Position numbers and translations under genes: made by a program. Positions 1 through 5,569 of a stretch of DNA of 5,569 bases are shown in pieces. The notes beneath the pieces were generated by a model that was not told where the DNA came from, did no database searches, and was given only the letters and a program-made list of their open reading frames with translations. How positions within the stretch are numbered: the stretch's first letter is position 1; each line of letters begins with the position of its first letter. Origin of the DNA: an uncultured Gammaproteobacteria bacterium (GTDB lineage Bacteria; Pseudomonadota; Gammaproteobacteria; PS1; Pseudothioglobaceae); assembly GCA_929200175.1 (NCBI GenBank), contig CAKMYR010000086.1:1-5569 (forward strand), written 5' to 3'.

Positions 1-2
1 TT

Positions 3-1223
3 TTATTAGAAAGTGTTAATGATAATTACAATAATCGTTATTCAATTTTATTTGCCTTTCCAGAAAAAACCATAAAACTTAATAATCTGGATGAATTTGA
101 TTTTCTGCAAAATCTCCAAAACAATATCGACGCAAATAATCAAAGCTGTGATTTGCCATTTTCTGGAGGATGGTTTGTTTATTTTTCATATGAATTAATA
201 GGGCAAATAGAACCTATTATAAGAAAAAATTTATATACCGGAAATCTTCCTATAGCAATTGCTGTAAAAATTACAACAGCTATAATTATAGATAAGCTTG
301 AAAAAAAAACTTATATTTTTAACCAGTTTGATAATGACAGAGTAGACCAAATATTATCTGATATTTCTCATCTTAATTTTATTAAAGATAAGAAAATTAC
401 TGGAAATCTTAATTGGGATAATGAAGATAAATTTATTTCAGGAGTTAATAAAATTATAGACTATATTAAAGCAGGTGATGTTTTCCAAGTTAATTTATCA
501 AGACAATGGAAATATTATTTAGATATTGATATTAGTTCTACACAAATCTATAAATATCTAAAAAAATCTAATCCAGCACCATTTTCAGCTTTAGCTCAAT
601 TTGATGAATTTGATATTATTTCTTCCTCTCCAGAACTTTTATTTAAAGTAGATGGACAAAATATAGAAACTAGACCTATTGCAGGAACTTGTCCTAGAGA
701 GTCAGGAGAAAAAGATGAAAAAATAAAAAATAAACTACTTAATCATCCTAAAGAGCAAGCAGAGCATATTATGATTTTAGATTTAGAACGCAATGATTTA
801 GGTAAAGTATGCGAATATGGAAGTATAAATGTAGATGAAATTATGACTTTAGAAAGTTATTCTTATGTTCATCATATAGTTTCAAATATAAAAGGTAAAT
901 TAAAAAAGAACGCTGGAATTAAAGACATAGTTAAAGCCTTATTTCCTGGAGGAACAATAACAGGATGTCCTAAGGTTAGATGTATGCAAATAATTTCAGA
1001 ACTTGAAAAAGCACCAAGGCAGGCTTATACTGGATCTTTAGGCTATATTAGTAACAATGGTAAAATGAATTTTAATATCTTAATAAGAACTATAGTTAAA
1101 CAAAATAAAACTCTTACTTTAAGGGCTGGAGCTGGAATTGTTTTTGATTCATTAGCTAACAGAGAATTAGATGAAACAAAACATAAGGCTCAAGGAATAT
1201 TAAAAATATTTGATAACAAATAA
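3..1223 (+). CDS. pabB: Aminodeoxychorismate synthase component I (PabB-like), 5' end outside window
   Basis: The enzyme would use chorismate and ammonia (from a PabA-type glutaminase) to make 4-amino-4-deoxychorismate for p-aminobenzoate and folate synthesis in the cytoplasm. The frame is open from base 3, and the residues encoded before base 153 (RYSILFAFP at about 27-53, then LPFSGGW) fit the family's N-terminal domain. The gene therefore starts left of the window, and a TTG at 153 is not its start. About 406 residues are visible; E. coli PabB has about 453, so only a few dozen are missing. The C-terminal chorismate-binding domain is complete: SSSPELL, ETRPIAGT (PIAGT at 675-689), LDLERNDLG (ERND at 786-797), FPGGTITGCPK (942-974) and a final RAGAGIV segment. 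FPGGTITGCPKVRCMQII is PabB-like, whereas PIAGT resembles anthranilate synthase TrpE, which has Ala where E. coli PabB has the PIKGT lysine. No fused PabC lyase domain follows. PabB is preferred over TrpE or an isochorismate synthase; the family is certain, the exact substrate route less so. Confidence 0.85.
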   Translation, partial: LLESVNDNYNNRYSILFAFPEKTIKLNNLDEFDFLQNLQNNIDANNQSCDLPFSGGWFVYFSYELIGQIEPIIRKNLYTGNLPIAIAVKITTAIIIDKLEKKTYIFNQFDNDRVDQILSDISHLNFIKDKKITGNLNWDNEDKFISGVNKIIDYIKAGDVFQVNLSRQWKYYLDIDISSTQIYKYLKKSNPAPFSALAQFDEFDIISSSPELLFKVDGQNIETRPIAGTCPRESGEKDEKIKNKLLNHPKEQAEHIMILDLERNDLGKVCEYGSINVDEIMTLESYSYVHHIVSNIKGKLKKNAGIKDIVKALFPGGTITGCPKVRCMQIISELEKAPRQAYTGSLGYISNNGKMNFNILIRTIVKQNKTLTLRAGAGIVFDSLANRELDETKHKAQGILKIFDNK

Positions 1224-1238
1224 TTTTAAACATATTAC

Positions 1239-1271
1239 AAAAAAGCCTTATCACAGGATAAGGCTTTTTTT
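1239..1271. terminator. Bidirectional rho-independent terminator between pabB and groEL
   Basis: A perfect 8-bp stem, GCCTTATC (1245-1252) pairing with GATAAGGC (1257-1264), encloses an ACAG loop. It has six A on its left (1239-1244) and seven T on its right (1265-1271), so it has a U-tract in both directions. It sits 15 bp after the pabB stop and 18 bp after the groEL stop, between converging genes. It probably ends both transcripts. Confidence 0.9.
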
Positions 1272-1289
1272 GTAGGTATTAAGATGATA

Positions 1290-2936
1290 TTACATCATTC
1301 CATGAGGCATATCTCCGCCCATACCTCCCATACCGCCAGCAGGAGCAGGAGCAGAATCTTGAGGTAATTCAGTAATCATTGCCTCTGTTGTAATCATCAA
1401 TCCAGAAATACTAGCTGCATGCTGTAATGCAGCTCTAACTACTTTAGTAGGATCAATAATACCCATTTTAATCATATCTCCATATTCTTCAGTAGCAGCA
1501 TTAAAACCATAGTTTTTTTCATTATTTATTGTATTATTTAAAACTACAGACGCTTCAACACCACCATTAGTAATAATTTGTCTAAATGGATACTCTAAAG
1601 CCTTTTTAGTTATATTAATTCCAATATCTTGATCATGATTTTCACCAGTAAGATTTTCTAATGATTTAATTGCTCTAATAAGCGCAACTCCACCACCAGG
1701 TACTACACCTTCTTCAACAGCAGCACGAGTAGCATGTAAAGCATCATCAACACGAGCCTTTTTTTCTTTCATAGCTACTTCTGTAGCAGCACCAACTTTA
1801 ATTACAGCAACACCACCAGAAAGTTTAGCTAAACGCTCCATTAGTTTTTCTTTATCATAATCTGATGTTGTAGTTTCTGCTTGAGCTTTAATTTGAGATA
1901 TTCTTGCATCAATATCTTTTTTATTGCCTACGCCGTCTACAATTATAGTATTTTCTTTATCTACTTCAACGCGTTTAGCGCTACCTAAATGCTCTTTGGT
2001 TACTTTTTCAAGTGACAATCCAACTTCTTCAGATATTACTACGCCATTAGTTAAAACTGCTATATCTTGTAAAATTGCTTTACGTCTATCACCAAAACCA
2101 GGGGCTTTAACTGCAGAAACTTTAACAATACCTCGCATGTTATTAACAACTAGAGTAGCAAGAGCCTCGCCATCAATATCTTCAGCTATAATTAATAAAG
2201 GTTTACTTAATTTTTGTACTATTTCTAATGTTGGTAATAAGTCACGTATGTTTGAAATTTTCGCATCATGTAAAAGTATGTAAGGAGATTCAAGATCTGC
2301 AGACATAGATTCTTGATTATTAATAAAATATGGAGACAAATAACCACGATCAAACTGCATTCCTTCTACGACATCTAATTCGTTATCAAGACTAGATCCT
2401 TCCTCAACAGTAATCACACCAGATTTACCTACTTTTTCCATTGCTTTAGATATGATTTTTCCTACACTAGCATCAGAATTAGCAGAAATGGTTCCAACTT
2501 GAGCTATAGATTTTGAATCATCACATTTTTGCGAAAGTTTTTTTAAGTTTTCAACAACTTCTTTAGTAGCTTTATCAATTCCACGTTTAAGATCCATTGG
2601 ATTCATTCCAGCTTCTACAGACTTTAATCCTTCAGTAATAATTGCTTGTGCAAGTACAGTAGCTGTTGTTGTTCCATCTCCTGCAATATCATTAGTTTTA
2701 GATGCGACTTCTTTAACCATTTGCGCACCCATGTTTTCAAATTTATTTTCTAAGGTAATCTCTTCTGCTACAGAAACTCCATCTTTAGTAATATTAGGAG
2801 CACCAAATGATTTATCTAATACCACATTTCTACCTCTAGGGCCTAATGTTACTTTTACTGCATCTGCTAATGTATTAACTCCTTTAAACATTAAATTTCT
2901 AGCTTCTGATCCAAATTTTACATCTTTTGCTGACAT
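1290..2936 (-). CDS. groEL: Chaperonin GroEL (60 kDa, Hsp60)
   Basis: This is the large chaperonin subunit. In known GroELs, two stacked seven-membered rings enclose non-native proteins in the cytoplasm and fold them with ATP and the GroES lid. The protein is 548 residues, the usual length, and the first 100 residues align with E. coli GroEL without gaps. ATP-site residues are present: the LGPRGRNV and KDGVSVAEE segments with Asp52, GDGTTTATV at 86-94 with Asp87, and Asp398 in RVDDALHATRAAVEEG. The apical substrate-binding positions Tyr199, Tyr203, Phe204, Leu234, Leu237, Val263 and Val264 are all kept. The C-terminus is the typical GGM-rich tail ending MPHGMM. The ATG at 2936 is preceded by AGGAGG (2947-2952) and begins a normal MSAKDVKFG N-terminus. 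It lies 18 bp after groES in the same transcript and is the last gene before the terminator. No internal damage is seen. Confidence 0.99.
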   Translation of the reverse strand: MSAKDVKFGSEARNLMFKGVNTLADAVKVTLGPRGRNVVLDKSFGAPNITKDGVSVAEEITLENKFENMGAQMVKEVASKTNDIAGDGTTTATVLAQAIITEGLKSVEAGMNPMDLKRGIDKATKEVVENLKKLSQKCDDSKSIAQVGTISANSDASVGKIISKAMEKVGKSGVITVEEGSSLDNELDVVEGMQFDRGYLSPYFINNQESMSADLESPYILLHDAKISNIRDLLPTLEIVQKLSKPLLIIAEDIDGEALATLVVNNMRGIVKVSAVKAPGFGDRRKAILQDIAVLTNGVVISEEVGLSLEKVTKEHLGSAKRVEVDKENTIIVDGVGNKKDIDARISQIKAQAETTTSDYDKEKLMERLAKLSGGVAVIKVGAATEVAMKEKKARVDDALHATRAAVEEGVVPGGGVALIRAIKSLENLTGENHDQDIGINITKKALEYPFRQIITNGGVEASVVLNNTINNEKNYGFNAATEEYGDMIKMGIIDPTKVVRAALQHAASISGLMITTEAMITELPQDSAPAPAGGMGGMGGDMPHGMM

Positions 2937-2946
2937 TTTTAATTAA

Positions 2947-2952
2947 CCTCCT
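2947..2952 (-). promoter_or_regulatory. groEL ribosome binding site
   Basis: A complete AGGAGG on the minus strand lies 10 nt before the groEL ATG, inside the 18-bp groES-groEL gap. It supports the ATG at 2936 as the start and predicts strong translation. Confidence 0.9.
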
Positions 2953-2954
2953 AT

Positions 2955-3242
2955 TTAATCTAAAATTGCTACAATATCGTCTTCACGCATAACCAATAGT
3001 GATTCACCATCTATTTTAATTTCTGTACCAGAATATTGGGTGAATAAAACTTGGTCATTTACTTTAACATCTAGTGGAACTAGATCGCCATTACTATTAG
3101 TTTTTCCATTACCAACAGCAACAACAGAGCCTCTCGATGGTTTTTCAGTAGCTGAATCAGGTATGATAAGACCACTAGTAGTAGTTTTTTTTTCTTCTGT
3201 TCTACGAACTATAACACGGTCGTGAATAGGGCGAATTTTCAT
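2955..3242 (-). CDS. groES: Co-chaperonin GroES (10 kDa, Hsp10)
   Basis: GroES forms the heptameric lid that closes the GroEL folding chamber. The 95-residue length is normal (97 in E. coli). The N-terminus MKIRPIHDRVIVRR matches the family signature. The mobile loop that contacts GroEL spans about residues 16-33 and carries Leu25-Ile26-Ile27 in place of the Ile-Val-Leu of E. coli, a conservative change. RGSVVAVGNG, PLDVKVNDQVLF and the C-terminal VMREDDIVAIL strand are all present. The ATG at 3242 follows an AGGAGG at 3250-3255. groES precedes groEL in the standard groESL order, and both sit downstream of rpoH in the same direction. Confidence 0.98.
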   Translation of the reverse strand: MKIRPIHDRVIVRRTEEKKTTTSGLIIPDSATEKPSRGSVVAVGNGKTNSNGDLVPLDVKVNDQVLFTQYSGTEIKIDGESLLVMREDDIVAILD

Positions 3243-3249
3243 TTTTTTT

Positions 3250-3255
3250 CCTCCT
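3250..3255 (-). promoter_or_regulatory. groES ribosome binding site
   Basis: AGGAGG on the minus strand lies 7 nt before the groES ATG, an ideal spacing. The spacer is a run of seven A. It fixes the start at 3242. Confidence 0.92.
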
Positions 3256-3267
3256 AAAAATTGATTT

Positions 3268-3296
3268 ATTATTTACTCAAATTAAAGTTGTGTGAG
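3268..3296 (-). promoter_or_regulatory. Candidate sigma-70-type promoter for groESL
   Basis: Read on the minus strand, CTCACA (3291-3296, 4 of 6 matches to TTGACA) is followed after 17 bp by AATAAT (3268-3273, 5 of 6 matches to TATAAT). Transcription would start near 3261, just ahead of the groES ribosome binding site. The -35 lies inside the inverted repeat at 3288-3303. No good sigma-32 promoter (CTTGAA ... CCCCAT) was found in the gap or the end of rpoH. In DNA this AT-rich, such a match can arise by chance, so this is a candidate only. Confidence 0.3.
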
Positions 3297-3303
3297 CACA
3301 CAA
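3288..3303. repeat. Perfect 16-bp inverted repeat between rpoH and groES
   Basis: The + strand reads TTGTGTG, AG, CACACAA: two perfect 7-bp arms around 2 bp. As RNA it would fold as a 6-bp stem with a GCUC loop, starting 5 nt after the rpoH stop. In the transcription direction the following bases are CTTTAATTTG, which is not a clean U-tract, so a terminator would be weak. It overlaps a possible groESL -35 element, as an operator would. It does not match the CIRCE/HrcA, FNR or CRP consensus sequences. Confidence 0.6.
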
Positions 3304-3308
3304 AACAT

Positions 3309-4139
3309 TTAATCTTTTAAGTATTTTCTCAGCTTATTCATCGCTTCATTTTCAATTTGGCGAATTCTTTCAGCAGATACTCCATACTTTTCAGATAGAC
3401 TATTTAGGGTCGTTTTTTCTTCTTTCAAGTACCTAGATTGCAAAATATCTAAACTTCTTTGATCTAGCATAGATAATGCTTTATAAAGATTCTGTTGTTG
3501 AATTTTATTAGAATCGTTATTAACTAATAATTGTTCAGGGGTTTTAGTATTGGTATCTGTTAAATATTTTTCAGGAGCATTTAAATCCTCATTATCATCA
3601 GGAATATCAAAACCGATATCACTTGATTGTAAACGAGATTCCATTTCTAAAACATCTTTACGACGAACACCTAAATTATTAGCAATTAAAGTAGCTTGTT
3701 TTTTATTTAATGAGCTATAAATATGCGATTTGGCTTCTTTAAGCTTAAAAAATAATTTGCGTTGTGCTTTAGTAGTTGCTATTTTTACTATTTTCCAATT
3801 TTTAAAAATAAATTCATGAATCTCAGCACGAATCCAATATACTGCAAATGAAGCTAAGCGTACTTTTTTGTAAGGATTAAAACGCTTAATAGCCTTCATC
3901 AGGCCAATTATTCCTTCTTGAATTAAATCAGATTGTTCTAATCCATAACCTTTATAGCCATGTACTATAAATGCTACAAAACGAGTATGAGATAATACTA
4001 ATTTTCTTGCTGCATTTAAATTACCATTTTCATAGAGCTCAACTGCTAAAACATATTCCTCTTCTGCAGTTAGAATAGGAGGATATTCTTGTGGCTTTAA
4101 ATTGTTTAAATTAGTAGTAAGCAATAATTTTTTGTTCAT
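3309..4139 (-). CDS. rpoH: RNA polymerase heat-shock sigma factor RpoH (sigma-32)
   Basis: RpoH directs RNA polymerase to heat-shock promoters, including those of chaperones and proteases. The 276-residue protein aligns over most of its length with E. coli RpoH (284 residues). Visible parts are region 1.2/2.1 (LTAEEEYVLA to LSHTRFV, about 23-55), region 2.2 with DLIQEG at 71-76, region 2.3-2.4 (SFAVYWIRAEIHEF then NWKIVKIATTKAQ, about 97-126), the RpoH box QRKLFFKLK at 126-134, which separates it from RpoD and RpoS, and the region 4.2 helix-turn-helix (about 244-271, GVSAERIRQIENEAMNKLR). Region 2.2 has Ile77 where the family almost always has Asn (QEGNIGLMKA). The ATG at 4139 is the only reasonable start: an in-frame TAA lies six codons upstream and the next Met is residue 81. 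No Shine-Dalgarno is visible. It lies 38 bp after gmk and 66 bp before groES, in the same direction as both. Confidence 0.97.
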   Translation of the reverse strand: MNKKLLLTTNLNNLKPQEYPPILTAEEEYVLAVELYENGNLNAARKLVLSHTRFVAFIVHGYKGYGLEQSDLIQEGIIGLMKAIKRFNPYKKVRLASFAVYWIRAEIHEFIFKNWKIVKIATTKAQRKLFFKLKEAKSHIYSSLNKKQATLIANNLGVRRKDVLEMESRLQSSDIGFDIPDDNEDLNAPEKYLTDTNTKTPEQLLVNNDSNKIQQQNLYKALSMLDQRSLDILQSRYLKEEKTTLNSLSEKYGVSAERIRQIENEAMNKLRKYLKD

Positions 4140-4156
4140 ATAAAAAGTGAAATTGT

Positions 4157-4182
4157 ATTATAAAAAAATCAAAAGGATTATA
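4157..4182 (-). promoter_or_regulatory. Candidate -10 elements for rpoH
   Basis: Two perfect TATAAT hexamers occur on the minus strand just ahead of rpoH, at 4157-4162 and at 4177-4182 (overlapping the gmk stop). Neither has a good -35 (GTATAT lies 17 bp upstream of the first), and neither has a TGn extension. The first would leave a leader of about 10 nt, the second about 30 nt. Chance matches are likely in such AT-rich DNA, and rpoH may instead be read through from gmk. Confidence 0.3.
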
Positions 4183-4801
4183 TACTATTTTGAGTGCTAA
4201 GTAACTTTTTAATTAAATTTTTATATTTTTTAGTTTGTATATCTAAAGTTAATCTTTTCGAATATATGATGCTAGATATTTTTTCAATTGCATCTTCAAA
4301 ATTATCATTAACTACCAAATAGTCAAATTCATTAAAATGCTTAATTTCACTGACAGAAGCTTGCATTCTTTTATTGATAATATCCTTATTATCTTGATTT
4401 CTAGCATCTAATCTTTGTTTAAGAGCTTCAATTGATGGCGGTAAAATAAAAATACTAATAGCTTTAGCAAACCTTTGTTTAATTTGTCTAGCTCCTTGCC
4501 AATCAATTTCTAAAATAACATCATTGCCCTTTACAAGCATATCTTCAACATGTTTTCTATTGCTGCCATAATAATTTCCAAAAACTTTGGCATATTCGAT
4601 AAATTCATTTTGGTTTTTAATTTTAATAAATTCATCTTTTGTAATAAAGAAATAATTTACACCATCTTTTTCATTAGCCCTAGGAACTCTAGTTGTGCAT
4701 GAAATAGATACATTTAATTTATCAATTTTTTTAACTAAATTTTTAACCAAAGATGTTTTTCCACACCCAGAAGGGCCAACAATAATAAATAATTTAGCCA
4801 T
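4178..4801 (-). CDS. gmk: Guanylate kinase
   Basis: Guanylate kinase phosphorylates GMP to GDP with ATP in the cytoplasm, feeding GTP, dGTP and (p)ppGpp synthesis. The 207 residues match the family length. The P-loop is GPSGCGKT at 9-16. The GMP-binding region follows: SISCTTRVPR (32-41), DGVNYFF (46-52) and FIEYAKVFGNYYGS (67-80). ILEIDWQGARQI (96-107) is the next conserved block. The lid is RLDARNQD (130-137), where the family usually has RGRGxD, so one Gly is Asn. EFDYLVVND (158-166) and SKRL complete the pattern. The ATG at 4801 shares one base with the yggX TAA (TAATG), and no strong ribosome binding site is seen, so translation is probably coupled to yggX. The gene appears intact. Confidence 0.98.
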   Translation of the reverse strand: MAKLFIIVGPSGCGKTSLVKNLVKKIDKLNVSISCTTRVPRANEKDGVNYFFITKDEFIKIKNQNEFIEYAKVFGNYYGSNRKHVEDMLVKGNDVILEIDWQGARQIKQRFAKAISIFILPPSIEALKQRLDARNQDNKDIINKRMQASVSEIKHFNEFDYLVVNDNFEDAIEKISSIIYSKRLTLDIQTKKYKNLIKKLLSTQNSI

Positions 4802-5070
4802 TAATCTTTAGGAGTATATCCTTTGATTTCATCTGCCCCTTGTTCTGAAAAAAAGAATTTTTCCATTTGCTCTTTAAGGTAATTTTGAGAATCATCATCT
4901 AACATATTAAGATTATTTTCATTGATAAGCATAGTTTGATGTTCTAACCATAATTGCCATCCTTGTTTAGAAACATTAGCAAAAATTTTTTGTCCTAATT
5001 CTCCAGGATAAGGAGCTTTATCTAAGGCTTCTAAGTTAGAATTTAATTTAACACATTTTACAGTTTTCAT
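4801..5070 (-). CDS. yggX: Fe(2+)-trafficking / oxidative damage protection protein YggX
   Basis: YggX is a small cytoplasmic protein that in enterics helps protect iron-sulfur enzymes from oxidants and is linked to Fe(2+) handling; its exact chemistry is not settled. The 89 residues match the family length (about 90). Hallmarks are a single Cys near the N-terminus (Cys6), YPGELGQKI (21-29), the W-x-x-W motif at about 38-41 followed by HQTMLINENNLNM, and the terminal GYTPKD. Its start overlaps the murJ stop (ATGA, 5067-5070) and its stop overlaps the gmk start, so it sits inside a tightly packed operon. No separate Shine-Dalgarno is visible. In E. coli this gene neighbours mutY, so the placement here differs. 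Confidence 0.96.
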   Translation of the reverse strand: MKTVKCVKLNSNLEALDKAPYPGELGQKIFANVSKQGWQLWLEHQTMLINENNLNMLDDDSQNYLKEQMEKFFFSEQGADEIKGYTPKD

Positions 5071-5569
5071 AGTTTGTTTATTTTAACTCTTAAAATCCAT
5101 AAAGCAATAAAATATATCATAATAGAAAACATTATAGTAATAATTATCTCAATGGCTCTATTTAGCATGTTAATAGATGAATAATCAATATTTTGAGAAT
5201 AAAATAAAATAAACATTCCCATAATAAAACTTGCTATTAAAATTTTAAAAAATAATTTTATCAAATTTGAAGATATTTTAAAAATAGATTTTTTATGTAG
5301 ATAATAATAAAGAATTGTTGCATTTATAAAAGCTGCAATCGAAGTAGATAAAGCTAGGCCAACATGAAATAAAAATTGAACCAAAATTAAATTAAGAATT
5401 ATATTTACAATCATTGCGATAATTCCAGCTTTAACAGGAGTTTTGGTATCTCCTCTTGCCAGAAAAGCACTGGCTAATATTTTTACTACAATAAAAGCAA
5501 TAAGTCCAGAACTATAAGCCAACAAACTCTTTGCAGATTGTTTACTATCAAAAGCGTTAAATTCTCCAT
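5067..5569 (-). CDS. murJ: Lipid II flippase MurJ (MviN), C-terminal part; 5' end outside window
   Basis: MurJ flips the peptidoglycan precursor lipid II across the inner membrane. About 166 C-terminal residues are present, against about 510 in the full protein. The frame is open to the right edge (last whole codon at 5565-5567), so the start lies outside the window; a TTG at 5525 is internal. The segment GEFNAFDSKQSAKSLLAYS followed by GLIAFIVVKILASAFLARGD and TKTPVKAG closely follows the E. coli MurJ sequence around its late transmembrane helices, including the conserved R-x-D-T/I-KTPVK loop. About five hydrophobic helices can be seen, ending in an IYFIALWILRVKINKL tail typical of the protein. 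Its TGA overlaps the yggX ATG by 4 bp, which implies translational coupling. Confidence 0.95.
   Translation of the reverse strand, partial: GEFNAFDSKQSAKSLLAYSSGLIAFIVVKILASAFLARGDTKTPVKAGIIAMIVNIILNLILVQFLFHVGLALSTSIAAFINATILYYYLHKKSIFKISSNLIKLFFKILIASFIMGMFILFYSQNIDYSSINMLNRAIEIIITIMFSIMIYFIALWILRVKINKL

Noticed and set aside
153..155. TTG as the start codon of the pabB-like gene
   Set aside because: The frame stays open to base 3 and the upstream residues (RYSILFAFP, LPFSGGW) fit the family's N-terminal domain, so the true start is outside the window.
1924..2283. 119-codon + strand open frame inside groEL
   Set aside because: It is antisense to a fully conserved groEL. The peptide is Ser/Thr/Leu-rich with no recognisable domain, as expected for a mirror frame.
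2731..2946. 71-codon + strand open frame over the groEL 5' end
   Set aside because: It is a mirror frame of groEL with no ribosome binding site or recognisable similarity.
3040..3225. 61-codon + strand open frame inside groES
   Set aside because: It is a mirror frame of the intact groES, with low-complexity Ser/Thr/Leu/Val composition.
3312..3345. Possible sigma-32 promoter for groESL at the end of rpoH (a TTGAAAA-like -35 just upstream)
   Set aside because: No CCCCAT-like -10 occurs at a suitable distance, and the sequence is explained by the region 4.2 coding sequence of rpoH.
4192..4200. TTAGCACTC on the minus strand, identical to a CIRCE (HrcA operator) half-site, near the rpoH start
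   Set aside because: The partner GAGTGCTAA is missing at the 9-bp spacing, and the bases encode the last residues of gmk. It is most likely chance.
5523..5525. TTG as the start codon of murJ
   Set aside because: The frame continues to the window edge with sequence matching MurJ (GEFNAFDSKQSAKS), so this is an internal Leu codon of a truncated gene.

Overview
The window comes from a very AT-rich bacterium (roughly 30% GC by eye). The proteins look gammaproteobacterial: RpoH, GroEL, GroES, YggX, Gmk and the MurJ tail all align well, from memory, with their E. coli counterparts. Strong A/T codon bias, short intergenic gaps and a few substitutions at normally invariant residues suggest a host-associated or streamlined gammaproteobacterium, for example of the SUP05/vesicomyid-symbiont type. 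That lineage guess is inference and was not tested.

Layout. On the + strand, a pabB-like chorismate-utilising enzyme enters from the left edge without its start and ends at 1223. A compact bidirectional hairpin terminator (1239-1271) separates it from everything else, which is on the - strand. Read in the direction of transcription (right to left), these genes are the 3' part of murJ (lipid II flippase), yggX (Fe(2+)-trafficking/oxidative damage protection), gmk (guanylate kinase), rpoH (heat-shock sigma factor), groES and groEL. murJ-yggX overlap in an ATGA and yggX-gmk in a TAATG, so those three are almost certainly co-transcribed and translationally coupled. rpoH follows gmk after 38 bp, and groES follows rpoH after 66 bp.

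How the genes work together. groES and groEL encode the two parts of one chaperonin and have near-ideal AGGAGG ribosome binding sites. rpoH, which in gammaproteobacteria directs transcription of the chaperone regulon including groESL, lies directly upstream in the same orientation. It has no recognisable Shine-Dalgarno sequence. The rpoH-groES gap holds a perfect 7+7 bp inverted repeat that overlaps a plausible -35 element, so it may be an operator, a weak terminator or attenuator, or both. murJ, gmk and yggX are housekeeping genes for cell wall synthesis, nucleotide metabolism and iron/redox homeostasis.

No mobile element, CRISPR array, tRNA, rRNA or new multi-gene system is visible. No gene-free stretch exceeds 300 bases; the longest gaps are 66 bp. 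The points most worth checking are the rpoH-groESL arrangement with its palindrome, the missing rpoH ribosome binding site, substitutions in RpoH region 2, and the PIAGT (rather than PIKGT) active-site motif in the PabB-like enzyme.
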